This document shows, piece by piece, positions 1 to 9,616 of a stretch of DNA of 64,000 nt. Both the position numbers and the translations under genes were made by a program. Every line of letters begins with the position of its first letter. Within the stretch, counting starts at the first letter, position 1. Where the stretch lies: positions 558,001 through 622,000 of the forward strand of contig NZ_JAPEMC010000002.1 of NCBI RefSeq assembly GCF_026343115.1, in the 5' to 3' direction. The notes under the pieces are model-generated. The model had not been told where the DNA came from and ran no database searches. It was given only the letters and a program-made list of their open reading frames with translations. The DNA is from Streptomyces sp. NBC_00102. GTDB taxonomy: Bacteria > Actinomycetota > Actinomycetes > Streptomycetales > Streptomycetaceae.

Positions 1-3000
1 TCCCGCGCAGCCCTGGTGAGGTCCGAAGCCTCCGTGTCGAACCGCTGCCACGCTGCCAGCGCGTCCGGGTCGAGTCCCGAGGGCTGACCTTCGGAGTCGA
101 AGTTCCAGAGCCCGAGGGTGCCGTCCTCGTACCGTACGACCAACTCGACCGGTTTCCCGGCCGTCGCCGCCGTCTGCGAGGCGGCGAACAGGGCGCGCCC
201 CAGCTCCTGCGGATCGGGCCGGGCGGGAGTCCCGTCCCCGGTCGCCGGGTCGGTGCCGACCGCGAGCCACAGTTGGGCCTCTGGGTCGGCGGGGTCGATC
301 TGGGACGCCAGGAGATCGGGCAGGGAGTCCAGCGGATGCGTCCGCCAGTCCCTCAGGTCCGCGGCGGCCCCGGCGGTCGACACCGACAGGTCCGCGCCCG
401 CCCGCACCATGGACGCCAGGTCGTACACCTGCGGATGGGTACGAGGCGGAGTGATGCCGTGACCGAGTACGTCCCGCTCCGCGACGCGCACGGTGGCGGT
501 GCCGGTGACATGCCGGGTTCCCTCCGGCCCTCGTACGGTCACGTGGGTGTCGACCAGCGCCTCATGGGGGCGGGTGCCGTGCGAGCCGTCCTTGGGGGCC
601 GACGTCCCTCCGGTCTTGAGCCATTCGCGTCGCCCCCCGGACGTACCGGCCGTGCCGCCCGTCGTCCGGGGCTGACGGGCCAGGACCGGGATGGTGGCAC
701 CACCGGACGCCTGGTTGGCGTTGTCGTGGCTGTAGATGCCTTGGAAGCTGATTCCGCCGGTCACGCCACCGTTGGACGACGAGCCGCCCACGGTGCTGCT
801 GAAACCGAGCCGGTCCAGGGTCACGTCCGACGCCTCGGTGACCCGGCGCGGGTTGTGCAGGGTGACGGACAGGGACGGCGGGGTATCGGGCGCCGACTCG
901 AACGGATAGGCGCCGGGCATGCTCTCGGTCAGCCCGGCCGCGGTGCGCGGATGGTCCAGACCGATCTCGCCCGCCTGGATCAGCTCGCCGATGCGGACGG
1001 CGGTGCTCTCCGCGGACGTGGAGGTGTCCAGGGAACGCCAGCCGCGATTCTGGCCGGGCGCGACGCTGTTCAACGCGCTGGTCAGTTCCGGCCAGGCGTT
1101 GAACTCGAAGACCGGGGCCGGCCCGGTCGGGACGAAGCGGTTTCCCTTCAGGGCGGGCGCGGTCTCCGAGACCTCGGGCAGCAGCGGCGGGTCCACCTCC
1201 TGGCCCTCGGCGGCCTCGCTGCCGGTGAACCTGAGCGTCACGCGGGCAGGCACGACGGCCGAGCGGCTGGGACGGCCGCTGAGCGTACGGCTGATCCAGC
1301 CGGCGACCCCGGAGCCGTCCTCCGGCGCGCCGGCAGACGGCAGGAACCAGCCCTGCACCATGCCGCCCAGCACGTTCGGCGGCCAGTCCGCGACGAGCTC
1401 GGAGCGGACGCCCGCCTCGTAGTCGTACTCCAGGTCGAAGTCGGCGGCACTGTCGGTGCGCAGCCAGAACCGGTCCTCGGCGGTGGTGGTGGCCTTCGTG
1501 CCGTGGGCGCGCGTGGTCGCGGCGCTCAGCACCGGGCCGCTGCGGTCGGTACGGGTGTCGTTGCCGGGCTGGGGATAGCGCGTGGTGGGATTGAAGGTGA
1601 GACCGTGCTGAGTGGTGTTCGTCGTCCCGGTGGCGACTCCCGCGGGCTGGTGCGCGTGATACTGCTCCAGGCCGCCGCCCGCACCGGCTCTCCGCCCGCG
1701 AATGGTGCGCCGTTCCTCGGCGTCGGCACGCGGTCTCGCGTTCAGGGTGACCTCGACCAGCCGGGCGCCGCCCTTCGCCAGATGGCGGAAGTGGAAGCGC
1801 TGCACGCCTCTCGGCCCACGACCGGGCAGGGCACGCAGTCCGGTGGGTGAGGTGTAGTCGGCGATCCGGGACGCCACGCCGGGAAGGTAGGCGGCGTGCC
1901 CCGGCTGCGTGACGCCCGGGGCCTCCGACTCGACCAGCGCGATCAACTCGTCGTAGAGCCGGTTCCGGCGCTCCACCGGAACGGGGTCTGCCGGATCGGC
2001 GGGAGTGCCGGGGGCCGCGGCCGTGTCTTCGGAGGTGGTGGAGGCCGGCGGTGGGGGCGTGCCTTCGGGGACGGCGGAGGGGGATGACACGGTCGTGTCC
2101 GCGTCCACGGGCTCGGAGTCGGCACGTGCGGCCTCCGGATTGCCGCGCGGGGTCCCGAGCTGGGTGACGGACAAGACGCCCGCCAGGCCCAGCTCTCCCG
2201 TACGGGCGAAGCGGCCGGGCAGCGGAAGGTCTTCCGGCGCCTGCTGCGGCGGGGTCAGCCCCTCGACGCCGGTGAACCACTCCCGATGCCGACCCAGTTG
2301 ATCGTTTGTCATCAGGAACTGGACGGCATCCGGCAGCTCCACGGCGATGGTCACCGGTTCCCCGCTGCCCAGACCGAGGGTGTTGCCGACCACGTTGCGG
2401 GTACCCCCGCGCACGGTGACCAGGATCAACGCGTCGGCGCCGATACGGTGACCCTCCGCCTTCTCGGTCGGGTTGCGGTTCACGGCGGTCGTGGTGGAAA
2501 GGGTCCCCGAGTCCTCCGACTTCGCGGTGTAGAGGTACTTCGCGGACGGCCCGAAGGTGTCCGGCCGCTTCAGGGGCGCGGCGGAGGGGGCGGTCGGCTC
2601 GGCCACCGCGGGTGCCCTGGTGCCGGTCACCGCGACCCCGCTCTGGTGGGCGCCGGAGGCGGACTTCTGCTGGGACGCGCTGTCGGAGGAGGAGACGCCG
2701 GATTCCACCTGCTGCGTGGCGCTCAGCATCAGACGGGGGTTGCGCAGCACCCCGCTGATCTCCAGGGAGTACTCTTGGTCGGCGCCGAGGCCGGGCAGGG
2801 TGACTCCCTCGATCACATAGCTGCCCTTGAAAATCTGGTGCCCCCGCGCGGTGAGGTTCGCCGGCGAGAGGGCCGCCTGTTGTACCTCGGCGGCGAGGGT
2901 GGTCGGATCGGTTACGCTCTGTCCGGCCGCGGACGTCGCCACCAGTGACGCCGCCGACTTGACGACCTCCGGGCTCATGCCGCTGATGGCGGTGCCCAGC

Positions 3001-6000
3001 CCGGTCGCCCAACCCGGCTGCGGGTGACCCGGATAGGTGCCCGCGGCTATCTGACGTATCGCCTCCTGGAGGTCGCCGGAGCCGCGGAACACGTCCAGGA
3101 CCGCGTCGTCCGGAAGCTTGGCGATCCCCTCCGACGGGCGGCCGTCGGGGCCCGTCGTCGCGAGCGCCTTCCGGTCCTCCTCCGTCACCTCCCGGATCTG
3201 TCCGTTCCGCGGGCGAGGGGCGGGGTCCGGGAGCGCCGCGAGGGTCCGGTGGTGCGGTACGGCGACCCTGATGCTGCCGGTGACGGCCGTCGGCGGCGGA
3301 CCGGCCGGGGGCGGGGTGGCGCCCGGTCCGACGTACGGCGTGGCGGCGGTGTGCTCGGCGAAGCGGACGGTGGGCTCGGTACCCGGACCGTCGTGCAGGT
3401 CGAGGGTGAACCGCGCCGGGATGTCGAAGACCTCGCCGCCCTGGTTCACGCCGACGAACTGCTGGTCCTGGCTCAGCCCCGAACCGACGTTGCCCGCGTG
3501 GGAGATCTGGCTGGTGTAGGCGTAGTCGGCGGCTGTGCCGAGGGTGCCGGAGCTGCCGGGGGCACTCACGGGGCCGCTGACGCTGCCCCCGAATCCGGCC
3601 GTCCAGCCGTAGCCGGAGGACTGCTGCTCCGAGCCGCTCATGACGAAGGATGTCAGGCCGATGAGGTGCAGGCCGGGCAGTGTGCGCACGTGTCGCGTCG
3701 GACGCGGGGCCGCCGGTGCCGGTGCCCTGTCGGGGGTCTCGGTGGCCGGTGCCGGTGCCGGTGCCGGTGTCGGTGCCGGTGCCGGTGCCGGTGTCGTGTC
3801 GGGTGTCGCGGTGACGGGTCCCGGCGTCGTGTCACGGGTGGCGCTCAGGTTCAGCCGGATGCGGCGGGTCCCGCCGCCCGTGGTGGGCTTCTCCAGCCAC
3901 AGGGCGTGACCGCCGTCGACCATCGCGTCCACGGCGGCCCGCAGCCCGACGTCCGAGCGGGCCTGCTCGAACCGGCGCAGGTTGTTCAACTGGGCCTGCA
4001 CCAGAGCCTCGTCGGGCAGCACCACGGTGCGGCTCGTCGTGGTCGCGGAAGCGGGCAGGAACCCGTTCGCCCGCAACCAGACCTCGGCGTGGGCGAAGAG
4101 CTGCTCCGGACCCTCCACGGCCAGCGGGGCCGCAGTGGTGCCGATGCTCCGGAGGTGTTCCAACTCAGTCGGCAGGTAACGGAGTTCATCGTCCTCGGGG
4201 ACCTTCCCCGCAGCGTCGGACCTGCTCAGCACGCGCAACTGCATGCCGTCGTCCCAGGGCCCGAATCTCCGCTCGGTCTCCCCGCCGCCGGGGCGCACGA
4301 GGGTGACGGTGTGCCGCACGCTCGCGGGGGTCAGCAGGTGACTGCGGCTGCTGCGCAGGGAGTGCGAGATGGTCGCGCTGCCCCCGCTGCCGAGGGTGTC
4401 GCTGGTCTGCCAGCGGACCCCGCCCTTGCCCAGGACGGATCCCGCGACCTTGCCCGCGGCGGCCGGGTGCCCCTTGGCGTGGCTGGCGGTGAACGCCGGG
4501 CCTACTCCGAGGTCCACTCCCACGCCGTTGGTGACCTTGGCCTGCCCGTCCATCTTGACGGTGTTGAGGAGATGGCTCTCCAGGTTGATCTTGCTGTCCT
4601 GGCTCTGATGCGTGGGCCTGCCCGGCGTGACCTCCGTTTCCACCTTCAGCATGCCGATCGCACGCCCGCTCGAGTCCAGCAGTAGTGGCGAGAAGATGCC
4701 GCCTGCCCGCTGCATGGGCAGCGTGCCGCGCAGCACCGGCTCGGAGAGGAAGGCTTGCAGCGCCTCCGCGGACGAGTCGGAGAGGCCGGCGAGGTCGCCG
4801 CGGAACTCGCCGTTGACCATCTCCAGGAGTTGGTGCGGTTCCTTGACGCTGTCCACGCCCCACAGCGGCAGTTCGTCCAGGTCGGCGGGTTCCGGCAACG
4901 GCTCGGCGTCGGCCGGCCGCTCCACGCTCAGATGCTCCGGGAACCAGATCGTGACCGGCCCGAGCTCGGAGCCGGGGCCCCAGTTGTCCATCGGGGCCAT
5001 ACGGGGCGTGTCGACCCGCGCCTGCCAGTTCGATCCGTAACCGAAGGCGTGCGAAGACTCGTTGCTGCGCTGTGCCGTCGTCGTCTGCACGGTCTGGGTG
5101 ACGGACGTCGACAGCGAGAGCTGATTGTGTGTCAGAGTCAGGGACGGTCCGAAGTCCACCCCGCGCACCGGCCCGGCGGCCGGGATCGGCAACGTCGCCG
5201 ACCAGGGCACCGACAGGGTCCGGATGTTGCCGGACGACTCGGTGTCGCCCGACTCCTGGGTACCGAGCCCGCGCCGCTCGACGTTCACGGCAGGGTCCGA
5301 GGGGTCACGCGTGCCCTGGCGGAGCGAGGACACGGGGTCGTGCAGGGACAGCCGTACGTCGACGGTCCGCCGCCTGCCTCCGACGTCCACGGTGACCCGG
5401 TGCCCCATGCTGCTGAGCAGATAGGGCAGGTTGATCACCAGTTGCTCGCCTCCCAGTTCACGGCGCAGCTGCGCACGAACGGGGTGCGTGGCCTGCTGGT
5501 CCGCCGGAATCCCCAGCAGGCTCATCACATGCTGGTGCAGGCCCTCGGCGATCCGCGGCGGCAGCGGTTCCACCTGCACCAAGCCCACGCTGCCGTCGCG
5601 CCGACTGCCGTAACTCCGGACGTACGGAGACGGGGCGAGCGGCGCGAGCGGGTCGGCGCCCTCGGACCGGGGGCGCGGTGGCATGGACCCGACGGTGTCG
5701 TCCGGGCCGCCGACGAGTGCGCTGAGCAGGGAGAGATGGCGGGGACGCAGACCGCCCTGGGCGTAACTGCCCTGCTGCTCCTCGGGGATGTCCTCGGTGA
5801 CCGGGCGTTGATAGGTGCCCATCAGGCTGCCGTCGACCTGGGGGCGCTGCGGCGCCGTGGCGTCCCGGTTCTCGTCGCGCAGGCCGAGTTGGTGGCCGAT
5901 CTCGTGGGCGAGGTCCTGCGCGGTGGCGTCGGACCGCCATACGTGCTGCGAGGTGCGGAGGCTGGAACCGGGGCCGGTCAACTCCACCGCCAGATGCGGC

Positions 6001-8774
6001 TGTCGGCCCGCGACCGCGGGCACGACGGTCACGTGCAGCCGCTCCCCGGTGGCGAGCCGGTGACCGGGATCGTTGAACGTCTGCCGCACCCCGGCCGCCA
6101 TCCGCTCCCACAGAGCCCGGCGTTCGGTGTCGCCGACCGTGTCGGCGCCGTCGAGGGCGACCTCGACGGTCAGGTCCACGACCGCCTCGCCGTCGTGCGT
6201 GAAGCGGCGTACGTCGAAGGAGGAGTCGACGGTGTAGCGGGTGGGTCTGCCCTCGGCGGTCCTCGGCATGGAGACCGGGTCCGTCCAGGTGTGGCTACGG
6301 GTGACGGGCGGTACGACGGACCGCGCCGCTTCCCAACCGCGCCTCTCCGCACCGGACGTGGTGGCTACGGGGGTTGCCGGGTCGGGTTCCGCCGGCACCG
6401 GGGTGGTGGCCGTGGGTACCGCTGTGGCCGACTTCGTGGCCGTGGGGGGCGCGGGATCGAGCTCCGCGGGTACGGACGTCGTGACCGTGGGGATCGCCGG
6501 GGCCGGTTCCTCCAGCGCGTTCGTGGCGGCGGACGTCGTCGGCGTCGGGGATGCCACGGTGTCCGGCGCCGCGTTCCGCCCGGGCGTCGTCGGTGGGCTC
6601 CCCTCGGACCGAGTGCTGAGGGGAGTGGGGGCGGAGGCGTCCGGGGCGCCGTCGGCGGAACGGCCCTTTTCGGTGCCGGGGCGTTCCGTGGCTCGCGCGG
6701 TCCGGGACGTTTCCGCCGAGGGCGGGGCCGACCGCGCCGTCTCCCGGCCCCCGGTACCGGCCGTCGGCGGAGCGGTGGCCGCGCCGGCCCCCGTGTCCTG
6801 GGCGACGCCAGGACGGACGTCCGAGTCGACGTCGGTACCCCCGTTCGCACCGCCATCCGTATCGGTTCCCGTGCCCCCGGCCGTATCGGCCCCGCCGTCC
6901 CCCGGCAGGAGCGTGGCCGTGGACGAAGTCCCGGGCCGGCTCGCGGACTCGGTGGAGGACTCGGGTGTGGACCCGTCCGCCGAACCGGGACCGGTGGCGT
7001 CCGGCGTCCCCTTGCTCGCGCGCTGCGGCGAACCCGTGCCGTTCACCTGATGTCCCTGCGTGGGCGTCCGCCCCTGTGCCGAGACCGTGTGGGCGGGCGC
7101 ACCGGCGTCCGGGGCGTGGTGAACCGGGGCGCCGGTGGCCGAGGCCGGGAGGAATGCGGCGCCGGCCGTATCGATCGTCGATACCGCCCCCTCGCTTGTC
7201 GCCGGGGCCTCCTCGTCCGTGCCGCGGGAGGCGGATTCCCGGGTGTCGGTGGACCGAGGGGCGGAGCCGGCACCCTGGCCGGTCGTCCCCGTACTCGGGG
7301 CGGTCGTGTCCGCGCCGTCGTCCGTCGCCCGAGGCGCGTCCTCGTCCGTGTCGGAGGCCGCCGGGTTCTCCGGTACGCCCTCGGACTCGTCGCTCCGCCG
7401 ATGGGTGGCGGGAGGCGGAGCGGACCGGCCGCTGCCGCCGCTCTGCGGTGTTCCGCTGCCGGACGTCGCGGGCGTACCGCCGGAGGACGAGGTGGGGACC
7501 GTACCGGTGCCGCCACCGCCGATGGCGCCGAGCGCGCCCACGCCGTCGGACCCGGCCCCGAGGCCGGCGTCGACGCCGCGGGGAGTGGTCACCGAGGTCG
7601 AGAGGTCCGTCGCGCCCTCGCGCGTCGGACCGGTGGAGGACGTGGTCGGCACCGCCTCCGGTGCGCGGTCGTCGTCGCGCCCGGTATTCCGCCCGTCGGC
7701 CGAGGCGCCGTCCTCACCGGTGACCGGCAGGACGTTGACGCTGCTGAAGTCGAATCCGGACCCGAACGCGCCGCCGAACTTCGCCGCCGCCCCGAACAGT
7801 GCCGAACCGACCACGGAGCTGACGCCCGCCCCGACGAACGTGTCCAGGTTGCCTTCCCACTTGCCGTGCAGGACGCCGGTGACGACGATCTCGGCCAGGG
7901 CCTCCGAACCACCCGCCACCAGGAACTCGTTGGTTCCGCTGCCGGTTGCCCGGACGAACCGGTCGCCGGCGGACCGCGGCGGCGGCTTGTCGATCTTGGA
8001 GGTGATGTCGTCGGTGATGTTCTTGGTGTTGGTCTTGCTGAACTGGGCGCCGTTCGGGCCGTCCAGGATGTTGCGGAAGCCCTTGCCGAGGTTCTTGGTC
8101 AGGGATTCGAAGGCGCCGTGGAACATGCCGGTGACGGCGCCGAAGAGGCCGTCCTCGACGATCTGCTTCCAGTCGAAGCCGTCGGGCCTGCGGCCCGGCG
8201 GGGCCATCGTCATCATGGCGAGCCGGACCACGAAGGTCTGGAACGCCTCGTCGAACGCCTCGGACAGACTCGGCAGCAGATGCGTCCGCTTGAGCAACTG
8301 GTCCAGGGAGGCGAGGATCGCCACCCTGCTGCGGGCCTTGGCGGTCGCGGTCTGGCTCGCGGAGGCGCCGCCGGTGAAGAACGACAGCGCCGCGATGATC
8401 GCCAACTCGATGAGAAGCCGCACCAGTTCGGCGATGATCGACCACTTGGCCTCCATGATGTCCATGGAGATCTTGACCCGGCCGTTGCCGACATCGTCCA
8501 ACTGCCGGGCGAACTCACGCAGATAGTTCGTCCCGCCGTTGTCCACGAACAGGCGCATGGCCCGGATGTACTGCTGTCCCACCTGCGGGGGCAGCGCCTG
8601 GCCCACGCCGAAGACCGACTGCTCGATCAGATCGGACAGTTCCCGGACATTTTTGCCGAGCCGCCGGTAGGGCTGGTGGCTCCGGTAGGCCAGGTCCTCG
8701 TCCGCTTGCAGCATCTTCTCGCCGATGAGTACGAAGAGCAGATTGTTGAGTTGGGGCGAGACGATGATGCTCAT
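1..8774 (-). CDS. Giant T7SS-associated multidomain protein, C-terminus beyond left edge
   Basis: One uninterrupted minus-strand frame runs from ATG at 8774 to the left edge, giving at least 2,924 residues. Residues 1 to about 320 are helical and hydrophobic and resemble the WXG100-like/CpnT-type N-terminal domain of large actinobacterial T7SS proteins. A Thr/Ser/Gly/Pro-rich linker follows (about 345-825). Residues about 830-1000 carry HEIGHQLGLRD at residue 957, an exact HExxHxxGxxD zinc motif of metzincin (snapalysin-type) proteases, with a SLMGTY Met-turn about 16 residues later. The rest is long, Gly/Ser/Thr-rich and probably beta-rich, with an Ala-Pro repeat near residue 1670. It starts 7 bp after the preceding small gene and is the last visible gene of the esx operon, so it is probably T7SS cargo. 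I infer a polymorphic, toxin-like or matrix protein; any C-terminal effector lies outside the window. Confidence 0.8.
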   Translation of the reverse strand, partial: MSIIVSPQLNNLLFVLIGEKMLQADEDLAYRSHQPYRRLGKNVRELSDLIEQSVFGVGQALPPQVGQQYIRAMRLFVDNGGTNYLREFARQLDDVGNGRVKISMDIMEAKWSIIAELVRLLIELAIIAALSFFTGGASASQTATAKARSRVAILASLDQLLKRTHLLPSLSEAFDEAFQTFVVRLAMMTMAPPGRRPDGFDWKQIVEDGLFGAVTGMFHGAFESLTKNLGKGFRNILDGPNGAQFSKTNTKNITDDITSKIDKPPPRSAGDRFVRATGSGTNEFLVAGGSEALAEIVVTGVLHGKWEGNLDTFVGAGVSSVVGSALFGAAAKFGGAFGSGFDFSSVNVLPVTGEDGASADGRNTGRDDDRAPEAVPTTSSTGPTREGATDLSTSVTTPRGVDAGLGAGSDGVGALGAIGGGGTGTVPTSSSGGTPATSGSGTPQSGGSGRSAPPPATHRRSDESEGVPENPAASDTDEDAPRATDDGADTTAPSTGTTGQGAGSAPRSTDTRESASRGTDEEAPATSEGAVSTIDTAGAAFLPASATGAPVHHAPDAGAPAHTVSAQGRTPTQGHQVNGTGSPQRASKGTPDATGPGSADGSTPESSTESASRPGTSSTATLLPGDGGADTAGGTGTDTDGGANGGTDVDSDVRPGVAQDTGAGAATAPPTAGTGGRETARSAPPSAETSRTARATERPGTEKGRSADGAPDASAPTPLSTRSEGSPPTTPGRNAAPDTVASPTPTTSAATNALEEPAPAIPTVTTSVPAELDPAPPTATKSATAVPTATTPVPAEPDPATPVATTSGAERRGWEAARSVVPPVTRSHTWTDPVSMPRTAEGRPTRYTVDSSFDVRRFTHDGEAVVDLTVEVALDGADTVGDTERRALWERMAAGVRQTFNDPGHRLATGERLHVTVVPAVAGRQPHLAVELTGPGSSLRTSQHVWRSDATAQDLAHEIGHQLGLRDENRDATAPQRPQVDGSLMGTYQRPVTEDIPEEQQGSYAQGGLRPRHLSLLSALVGGPDDTVGSMPPRPRSEGADPLAPLAPSPYVRSYGSRRDGSVGLVQVEPLPPRIAEGLHQHVMSLLGIPADQQATHPVRAQLRRELGGEQLVINLPYLLSSMGHRVTVDVGGRRRTVDVRLSLHDPVSSLRQGTRDPSDPAVNVERRGLGTQESGDTESSGNIRTLSVPWSATLPIPAAGPVRGVDFGPSLTLTHNQLSLSTSVTQTVQTTTAQRSNESSHAFGYGSNWQARVDTPRMAPMDNWGPGSELGPVTIWFPEHLSVERPADAEPLPEPADLDELPLWGVDSVKEPHQLLEMVNGEFRGDLAGLSDSSAEALQAFLSEPVLRGTLPMQRAGGIFSPLLLDSSGRAIGMLKVETEVTPGRPTHQSQDSKINLESHLLNTVKMDGQAKVTNGVGVDLGVGPAFTASHAKGHPAAAGKVAGSVLGKGGVRWQTSDTLGSGGSATISHSLRSSRSHLLTPASVRHTVTLVRPGGGETERRFGPWDDGMQLRVLSRSDAAGKVPEDDELRYLPTELEHLRSIGTTAAPLAVEGPEQLFAHAEVWLRANGFLPASATTTSRTVVLPDEALVQAQLNNLRRFEQARSDVGLRAAVDAMVDGGHALWLEKPTTGGGTRRIRLNLSATRDTTPGPVTATPDTTPAPAPAPTPAPAPAPATETPDRAPAPAAPRPTRHVRTLPGLHLIGLTSFVMSGSEQQSSGYGWTAGFGGSVSGPVSAPGSSGTLGTAADYAYTSQISHAGNVGSGLSQDQQFVGVNQGGEVFDIPARFTLDLHDGPGTEPTVRFAEHTAATPYVGPGATPPPAGPPPTAVTGSIRVAVPHHRTLAALPDPAPRPRNGQIREVTEEDRKALATTGPDGRPSEGIAKLPDDAVLDVFRGSGDLQEAIRQIAAGTYPGHPQPGWATGLGTAISGMSPEVVKSAASLVATSAAGQSVTDPTTLAAEVQQAALSPANLTARGHQIFKGSYVIEGVTLPGLGADQEYSLEISGVLRNPRLMLSATQQVESGVSSSDSASQQKSASGAHQSGVAVTGTRAPAVAEPTAPSAAPLKRPDTFGPSAKYLYTAKSEDSGTLSTTTAVNRNPTEKAEGHRIGADALILVTVRGGTRNVVGNTLGLGSGEPVTIAVELPDAVQFLMTNDQLGRHREWFTGVEGLTPPQQAPEDLPLPGRFARTGELGLAGVLSVTQLGTPRGNPEAARADSEPVDADTTVSSPSAVPEGTPPPPASTTSEDTAAAPGTPADPADPVPVERRNRLYDELIALVESEAPGVTQPGHAAYLPGVASRIADYTSPTGLRALPGRGPRGVQRFHFRHLAKGGARLVEVTLNARPRADAEERRTIRGRRAGAGGGLEQYHAHQPAGVATGTTNTTQHGLTFNPTTRYPQPGNDTRTDRSGPVLSAATTRAHGTKATTTAEDRFWLRTDSAADFDLEYDYEAGVRSELVADWPPNVLGGMVQGWFLPSAGAPEDGSGVAGWISRTLSGRPSRSAVVPARVTLRFTGSEAAEGQEVDPPLLPEVSETAPALKGNRFVPTGPAPVFEFNAWPELTSALNSVAPGQNRGWRSLDTSTSAESTAVRIGELIQAGEIGLDHPRTAAGLTESMPGAYPFESAPDTPPSLSVTLHNPRRVTEASDVTLDRLGFSSTVGGSSSNGGVTGGISFQGIYSHDNANQASGGATIPVLARQPRTTGGTAGTSGGRREWLKTGGTSAPKDGSHGTRPHEALVDTHVTVRGPEGTRHVTGTATVRVAERDVLGHGITPPRTHPQVYDLASMVRAGADLSVSTAGAAADLRDWRTHPLDSLPDLLASQIDPADPEAQLWLAVGTDPATGDGTPARPDPQELGRALFAASQTAATAGKPVELVVRYEDGTLGLWNFDSEGQPSGLDPDALAAWQRFDTEASDLTRAAR
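3745..3794 (-). repeat. Hexanucleotide repeat encoding Ala-Pro in the giant gene
   Basis: About eight copies of a GCCGGT-type hexamer, with occasional GTCGGT variants, encode an alternating Ala-Pro stretch in the giant protein. It is probably a stiff interdomain linker. The length is a multiple of three, so copy-number change would not break the frame. Confidence 0.8.
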
Positions 8775-8781
8775 CGGAGTG

Positions 8782-9117
8782 TCAGTGCTTTCCGCGGCGG
8801 GCCGAGTTGATCGAGTCGATCACGCCGCTCTGGGTGGTGCGGATGTTGTCCAGGTTGGCCAGGGTGCCGTCGGCGACTCCGGAAACCGCCTCGACGAGCG
8901 AGGTTCCGGTCTCCACAGCCATCGTGCGCTCACGCTTCTCCTGCGGGATCACTTCCTCGGCGAAGCTGTCGTCGTGGCCCGGCCAGCCGACCGTGCTGTT
9001 GAGGCCCATGGTGAAGTCGCGGAGCATCTCGTGGGCGAGCGTGCTGATCTGGTCGATCTGGCGCACACCGGCGGCCAGTCGTTCGGGCTCGGCGTAGTAC
9101 GCGTTTCCCTCGGGCAT
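8782..9117 (-). CDS. Small helical T7SS-operon protein (WXG100/EspC-like)
   Basis: This 111-residue protein is predicted to be mostly helical, with a G-W-P-G-H turn near its middle that resembles the WxG turn of WXG100-type helical hairpins. It lies 6 bp after the YbaB-like gene and 7 bp before the giant gene, so the three are very likely co-transcribed and translationally coupled. An AGGAGG sequence lies 11 nt upstream of the ATG. Small helical proteins directly ahead of large T7SS substrates are often the pairing partner that provides or completes the secretion signal, so I infer a partner or chaperone for the giant protein. No C-terminal YxxxD/E is evident. Confidence 0.65.
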   Translation of the reverse strand: MPEGNAYYAEPERLAAGVRQIDQISTLAHEMLRDFTMGLNSTVGWPGHDDSFAEEVIPQEKRERTMAVETGTSLVEAVSGVADGTLANLDNIRTTQSGVIDSINSARRGKH

Positions 9118-9123
9118 CGCTGA

Positions 9124-9582
9124 TCAGTCCTCCTGGTCCTCGTGGATCTCGTCGAGCAGTCGGCGCGACGAGGGGTGGCGGTCCCCGCCCGAGGGTCCGT
9201 CGAGGATCCCCGGGCCGAAGATCTTGTTCCAGTCGATGTTCACACCCGGCAGTTCGGGCACGGAATCGTGGGGCCGGGTGAACGGCTCGAAGGTCTCCAT
9301 CACCTGACGGGCCATCACCGACCGTGCCTCCTGGGCGGCCTCCAGAACACTGGCGGCCAGCTGCCCGGCGGGCATGGAGCGGTACTTGCCGTCCAGGAAA
9401 CGCAGGTCGGTCAGATCGCCCTGCGCACTGACGGTCACCTCGACCGAGCGGTCCAGGGAGCGGATCGTGCAGCTGGCGTGGCTCAGCTCCGCCTCCGCCT
9501 CCGCCACCGCGGCCGTCGTGGTCTCCAGGTCGGCCATGGCGCGGGCGAGCCGCTGCTCGATGGTCTCCTTCATGTCGCTCAT
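9124..9582 (-). CDS. YbaB/EbfC-family-like protein of the T7SS operon
   Basis: A 152-residue protein. Residues 1 to about 110 fit the YbaB/EbfC fold: a long N-terminal helix (TIEQRLARAMADLETTTAAV), a beta sheet containing VEVTVSAQGDLTDLRF, and a second helix. The C-terminal 40 residues are extra and acidic. Classical YbaB proteins bind DNA as dimers, but versions inside actinobacterial T7SS loci are common and probably act as substrate-associated or regulatory proteins. It lies between the repeat-bearing substrate gene and the small helical gene in one operon. A second in-frame ATG exists at 9573. The fold is moderately secure; the function here is unknown. Confidence 0.65.
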   Translation of the reverse strand: MSDMKETIEQRLARAMADLETTTAAVAEAEAELSHASCTIRSLDRSVEVTVSAQGDLTDLRFLDGKYRSMPAGQLAASVLEAAQEARSVMARQVMETFEPFTRPHDSVPELPGVNIDWNKIFGPGILDGPSGGDRHPSSRRLLDEIHEDQED

Positions 9583-9616
9583 GCCTGTGCCGTCCCTCTC
9601 GTCTCCCGCACGGTGC

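Noticed and set aside
562..3012. 816-codon minus-strand frame
   Set aside because: It lies in a different frame from the giant gene on the same strand and has an Arg/Pro/Gly-rich, domain-free product, typical of a high-GC shadow.
4755..8810. 1,351-codon plus-strand open frame
   Set aside because: It is the antisense shadow of the giant minus-strand gene. Its product is Arg/Gly-rich with no domain, and the minus frame has family motifs and a coherent start.
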